From positions 5,738 through 69,737 of the forward strand of contig CALFJE010000062.1 in NCBI GenBank assembly GCA_937877545.1: a DNA stretch of 64,000 nucleotides, in the 5' to 3' direction. Below, piece by piece: positions 60,829 to 64,000 of this stretch. The notes under the pieces are model-generated. The model was not told the origin of the DNA. It saw only the letters and a list, made by a program, of their open reading frames with translations, and made no database searches. Source of the DNA: an uncultured Selenomonadales bacterium (lineage in GTDB: Bacteria; Bacillota; Negativicutes; Selenomonadales; Selenomonadaceae). A program made the position numbers and the translations under genes. Position 1 is the stretch's first letter, and every line of letters begins with the position of its first letter.

Positions 60829-61893
60829 ATGTATAATAAAAATATCGTGCGCTATCACACGGTCGGCGAGCCTGTAATAATCAGCTTCAAACCGCTTAAG
60901 CCGCCCGTCGAGGAGGAGCCTAAAGAGGAGTCGCCCGCCGAGGAGTCGGAAGAAGAAATCGCCGAATCCGAACCTGCGCCCGAACCCGAACACGGTATAC
61001 CGCAAGAAGTGCTCGACAAAATCTACGCGGAAATAGAGGAAATCGAACAGAAAGCAACGCTCACCGAGGAAACTCTGCGCGAAGCCGAGGAAACCAAATT
61101 CGCCGCCGAGGATCTCAAAAAGCAAGCCGAGGAACTTAAAGCGCAAGCCGAAGAGCACCTTCAAGCCGCGCAAACTCAAGCCGACGAATTGCTCCAAGAC
61201 GCTCAAGCCAAAGCCGACGAACAAATTCAGGCGGCGGAGGCTCAAGCTCAAGCGACGATTCAAGAGGCGGATAAAACCTTGCAAGACGCGCAGACCGAAT
61301 CTGATAAAATCATCGCGGATACCAAGCAGGCGGCGGCTGACCTCCTTAAGCAGACGCGCAAGGAAGGCTACGACGCGGGTTATGAGGACGGCAAGGAAAA
61401 GGGCATTGTCGACGGCAAGACCCAAATCGAAAAGGAACTTGCCGAAACCGTCCGCCAAGCCAACGACAAAGCGCAAAGGACTATTCAAGACGCCAAAGAG
61501 CAAACGGCGGAATACTTCATACGCGCCGAGGACGACGTTGTCCGAATCGTGATGATGGCGATTGAAAAGATTCTGCCGCAACATTTCCTTGACGTGCCGC
61601 AAGTTATCCTGCCCGTGGTGCGCGAGGCGATTCATCACGTCCGCGACCAAAAGGAGATTAAAGTCCACGTCGACCCCGACAGCTACGACTTGATTTTAAT
61701 GGCGCGTTCGGAGTTCCAAGCAATGTTGCCCGGCGGTACCGCGATTCTGGAAATTATCTCGGACGACGCGCTCAAGCCCGGCGATTGCGTCATAGAAACA
61801 CCCAACGGCGGCGTCGACGCCAGACTTTCCACGCGCCTCGAACTCATACGCAATTCCGTTCGCGGCGTACTCAACAGACAGGGGGCGATTTAA
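60829..61893 (+). CDS. fliH: Flagellar assembly protein FliH
   Basis: 354 residues. A proline/glutamate-rich N-terminus (about 25-65), a long Ala/Gln/Glu coiled coil with heptad-like AQA repeats (about 75-185), GYDAGYEDGKEKG (GxxxG-type), and the C-terminal FliH/YscL domain that regulates the ATPase FliI. GGAATGA heptamers double as its SD. Stop and the next start are separated by one base. Confidence 0.92.
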   Translation: MYNKNIVRYHTVGEPVIISFKPLKPPVEEEPKEESPAEESEEEIAESEPAPEPEHGIPQEVLDKIYAEIEEIEQKATLTEETLREAEETKFAAEDLKKQAEELKAQAEEHLQAAQTQADELLQDAQAKADEQIQAAEAQAQATIQEADKTLQDAQTESDKIIADTKQAAADLLKQTRKEGYDAGYEDGKEKGIVDGKTQIEKELAETVRQANDKAQRTIQDAKEQTAEYFIRAEDDVVRIVMMAIEKILPQHFLDVPQVILPVVREAIHHVRDQKEIKVHVDPDSYDLILMARSEFQAMLPGGTAILEIISDDALKPGDCVIETPNGGVDARLSTRLELIRNSVRGVLNRQGAI

Positions 61894-61894
61894 A

Positions 61895-62146
61895 ATGTCC
61901 AACGAGGAAAAAATCCTTTCCATGCTTACCAAAATGCAAGCCGATATTGACAGCTTGAAAGCCGAAGTCGAAGCTGTCAGGAACAACGAACTCCTTAAGG
62001 TGGTGGAGAAAGCCCAATCGGAAAGACGGGCGGATACCTACGCGGCTTTAGAAGCGATGCGGGAATTGCTCACTCAAGAGGAAAAAGACGCGCTCGGCGA
62101 ATATGTGGAGGCGGAAATGGCAAGAAAGGCGGCTCTTTATGGCTGA
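61895..62146 (+). CDS. Putative antitoxin of a VapBC-type pair
   Basis: 83 residues, mostly helical: NEEKILSMLTKMQADIDSLKAEVEAVRNNE then a second helical segment. It starts one base after the fliH stop and overlaps the PIN-domain gene by 8 bp. No DNA-binding domain was recognised. It is called an antitoxin from position, size and coupling, not from a family match. Confidence 0.6.
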   Translation: MSNEEKILSMLTKMQADIDSLKAEVEAVRNNELLKVVEKAQSERRADTYAALEAMRELLTQEEKDALGEYVEAEMARKAALYG

Positions 62147-62552
62147 TTATTGTTTGGATTCAAATGTTGTGAGCGACATCCTGCGCGGCGACCCCGTCGT
62201 CATGCGCCATTTGAACGCGGCTAAGGCGAACAATGACAAGATATTTATCCCGTCCATAGTCTACTACGAGATTATTCGCGGTTTGAAGTCGGCGGGCAAG
62301 AATCGTAAGCTTTTGGCGTTTCAAATTTTCTACGACACTGCCGAACACCTCTACCTCGACCGAAACGATTTGGCGACGATTGATAAAGCCTCCGACATTT
62401 ACGTTCAGCTCCACAAGGGACAGATGATTGAGGACAATGACATTTATATCGCGGCGATTGCTATGGTCAACGGTTGCACGCTCGTCACGGCGAACACGCG
62501 ACATTTCGGGCGCGTCGAGGGCTTGAGCTTTGTTAATTGGAGGTCGCTTTAA
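62139..62552 (+). CDS. PIN-domain ribonuclease toxin (VapC family)
   Basis: 137 residues from the ATG at 62139 (SD-like AGAAAGG). Acidic catalytic residues are in LDSNVVSDIL, YYEIIRG, EDNDIYIAAIA and LVTANTRHF, the order expected for VapC/FitB. These toxins cleave tRNA or rRNA. It is lodged between fliH and fliI in the same direction. Confidence 0.88.
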   Translation: MADYCLDSNVVSDILRGDPVVMRHLNAAKANNDKIFIPSIVYYEIIRGLKSAGKNRKLLAFQIFYDTAEHLYLDRNDLATIDKASDIYVQLHKGQMIEDNDIYIAAIAMVNGCTLVTANTRHFGRVEGLSFVNWRSL

Positions 62553-62664
62553 AAGCGACGGAACAGCGTTCGCGCCGAGCCGATAAGTATTGGAAAGATA
62601 TTCGCCGCGCCGAAACAAATTGCCGGCGCATTTCCGCCCTTAAAATTTTTACAGGAAATTTAAA

Positions 62665-63996
62665 ATGACTGCGATAAAAAACGACATCAACCTTCAAAAG
62701 CTATGCAACGCTATTGACGAATGCAACACGATAAAGCTCACGGGCAAGGTTACGCAAGTGGTCGGGCTTGTCATTGAGACGCGGGGACCGACGGTAAGCG
62801 TGGGCGAACTGTGCTATATCTCGTCGAAACTGCCGAACGTGCCGCCAATCCCCGCCGAGGTCGTCGGCTTCCGCGAGGGCTTCGTCATGCTCATGCCGAT
62901 TGGCGAAATGCAAGGCGTAGGACCCGGTTGCGAAGTGGTAGCCGCGCAGAAGATGCTTCAAGTCAAAGTCGGCGACGAACTCCTCGGACGCGTCTTGGAC
63001 GGGCTGGGCAGACCTATGGACGGACTCGGACCGATTCTCTCCACGACGGAATATCCGTTGCAAGCCGCGCCGCCGCACCCCTTAACCAGACCGCGAATCA
63101 CGCAAAGCCTTTACGTGGGCGTCCGCGCCGTCGACGGACTGATGACTTTGGGCGACGGTCAACGTATCGGCATTATGGCGGGGTCGGGCGTCGGCAAGTC
63201 AACGCTCCTGTCGATGATAGCGCGTAACACCGAGGCGGACATCAGCGTTATCGGGCTTATCGGCGAACGCGGGCGCGAAGTTCGTGACTTCATAGAGCGC
63301 GACCTCGGCGAGGCGGGACTTAAACGTTCGGTCGTCGTCGTGGCTACGGGTGACCAGCCCGCGCTTGTCAGAATCAAAGGAGCCATGACTGCCACCGCCA
63401 TTGCCGAATACTTCCGCGACCAAGGGCACAAGGTTATCTTGATGATGGACTCCGTCACGCGCTTTGCTATGGCTCAACGCGAAGTCGGCTTGACAATCGG
63501 CGAACCGCCCGCCACTCGCGGCTATACCCCGTCGGTGTTCGCGCTGTTGCCAAAACTCCTCGAACGCGCAGGGACTTCCGATAAAGGCTCAATCACGGGG
63601 ATTTATACCGTCCTCGTCGACGGCGACGATATGAACGAGCCGATTGCCGACGCCGTGCGCTCAATCCTCGACGGGCATATCGTCCTCAGCCGCGCTATCG
63701 CCGCAATGAATCACTTCCCCGCCATTGACGTTTTGGGCAGCGTCAGCCGCGTTATGATTGAAGTCGTTTCGCCCGAACACCTCCAAGCCGCGCAGAGGCT
63801 CCGCGCTTTAATGGCGGTTTACAAGGACGCCGAGGATTTGATTCATATCGGCGCGTATGTCAAAGGCTCCAGCAAGCGAATCGACGAGGCTATTGGAAAG
63901 ATTGACGCGATTAACGAATTCCTTTGCCAAGGGATTTACGAGGTCGATACCTACGACGTGACCAAAAAGAAGCTCATGAGAATTTCGGGCAAGTGA
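62665..63996 (+). CDS. fliI: Flagellum-specific ATPase FliI
   Basis: 443 residues, complete. Walker A is MAGSGVGKSTLL (about 172-183), ERGREVRDFIERDLG and a Walker B region ILMMDSVTRFAMAQREVG follow, and the F1-like C-terminal domain is intact. It unfolds and delivers flagellar export substrates. It is separated from fliH by the toxin-antitoxin pair and a 112-base gap with no further gene. Confidence 0.97.
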   Translation: MTAIKNDINLQKLCNAIDECNTIKLTGKVTQVVGLVIETRGPTVSVGELCYISSKLPNVPPIPAEVVGFREGFVMLMPIGEMQGVGPGCEVVAAQKMLQVKVGDELLGRVLDGLGRPMDGLGPILSTTEYPLQAAPPHPLTRPRITQSLYVGVRAVDGLMTLGDGQRIGIMAGSGVGKSTLLSMIARNTEADISVIGLIGERGREVRDFIERDLGEAGLKRSVVVVATGDQPALVRIKGAMTATAIAEYFRDQGHKVILMMDSVTRFAMAQREVGLTIGEPPATRGYTPSVFALLPKLLERAGTSDKGSITGIYTVLVDGDDMNEPIADAVRSILDGHIVLSRAIAAMNHFPAIDVLGSVSRVMIEVVSPEHLQAAQRLRALMAVYKDAEDLIHIGAYVKGSSKRIDEAIGKIDAINEFLCQGIYEVDTYDVTKKKLMRISGK

Positions 63997-64000
63997 GCCG

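Overview
The window looks like a chromosomal stretch of a flagellated, propionate-forming anaerobe of the Negativicutes, probably Selenomonadaceae. That placement is an inference. It rests on a methylmalonyl-CoA decarboxylase and succinate CoA-transferase operon next to flagellar genes, a two-headed BadF-type activase of 1397 residues, and Firmicutes-style signals (strong SD sequences, frequent TTG/GTG starts, sigma-A promoters with 17-nt spacers). Base composition is slightly above 50% GC. No insertion sequence or CRISPR array is visible.

Layout. 0-2.5 kb: end of a peptide/nickel-type ABC importer (binding protein and two ATPases). 2.5-4 kb: UDP-galactopyranose mutase with a TIGR04076 partner (minus strand). 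4.3-10.9 kb: a giant RTX-like secreted metallopeptidase with about eleven internal repeats, plus a small paralogue. 11-15.7 kb: propionate operon (CoA-transferase, nitroreductase-like protein, methylmalonyl-CoA epimerase, decarboxylase alpha, a 45-residue epsilon-like subunit, biotin carrier). 15.8-19.2 kb: small zinc protein, decayed surface protein, cyclase-family hydrolase, CstA-type transporter. 19.3-24.5 kb: rimP-nusA-ylxR-infB operon (minus strand) carrying unusual partial duplications.

24.7-32.3 kb is an accessory/defence island: an XRE/ImmA pair, a solitary type IIG restriction-methylation protein flanked by two mirror-image DUF4417/toxin-like/immunity-like modules, a candidate small RNA, and a YoeB-type toxin-antitoxin pair. 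32.4-36.6 kb is the activase-like giant protein. 37-39.3 kb holds an MFS exporter and an SGNH hydrolase. 39.5-47.7 kb is rpoB-rpoC (minus strand), with tRNA-Arg(CCU) and msrAB on the other side. 49.4-50.3 kb is the remnant of an MmeI-like restriction enzyme. 50.3-52.1 kb is cdaA-cdaR (c-di-AMP synthesis), followed by a candidate Fur-controlled small RNA. 52.2-56.2 kb (minus strand) holds rlmD, ribF, a membrane protein and a Tat-exported metallo-hydrolase. 56.4-64 kb is the flagellar basal-body/export operon flgB-flgC-fliE-fliF-fliG-fliH-[toxin-antitoxin]-fliI.

Three themes cut across the window. First, partial local gene duplications (ABC ATPase tail, rimP tail twice, ylxR head, restriction-enzyme tail). 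Second, 7-bp tandem repeats at gene junctions, several folding into terminator-like hairpins. Third, small toxin-immunity or toxin-antitoxin modules lodged in islands and even inside the flagellar operon. The best candidate for an undescribed system is the paired DUF4417 module around the type IIG enzyme at 25.7-31.0 kb.
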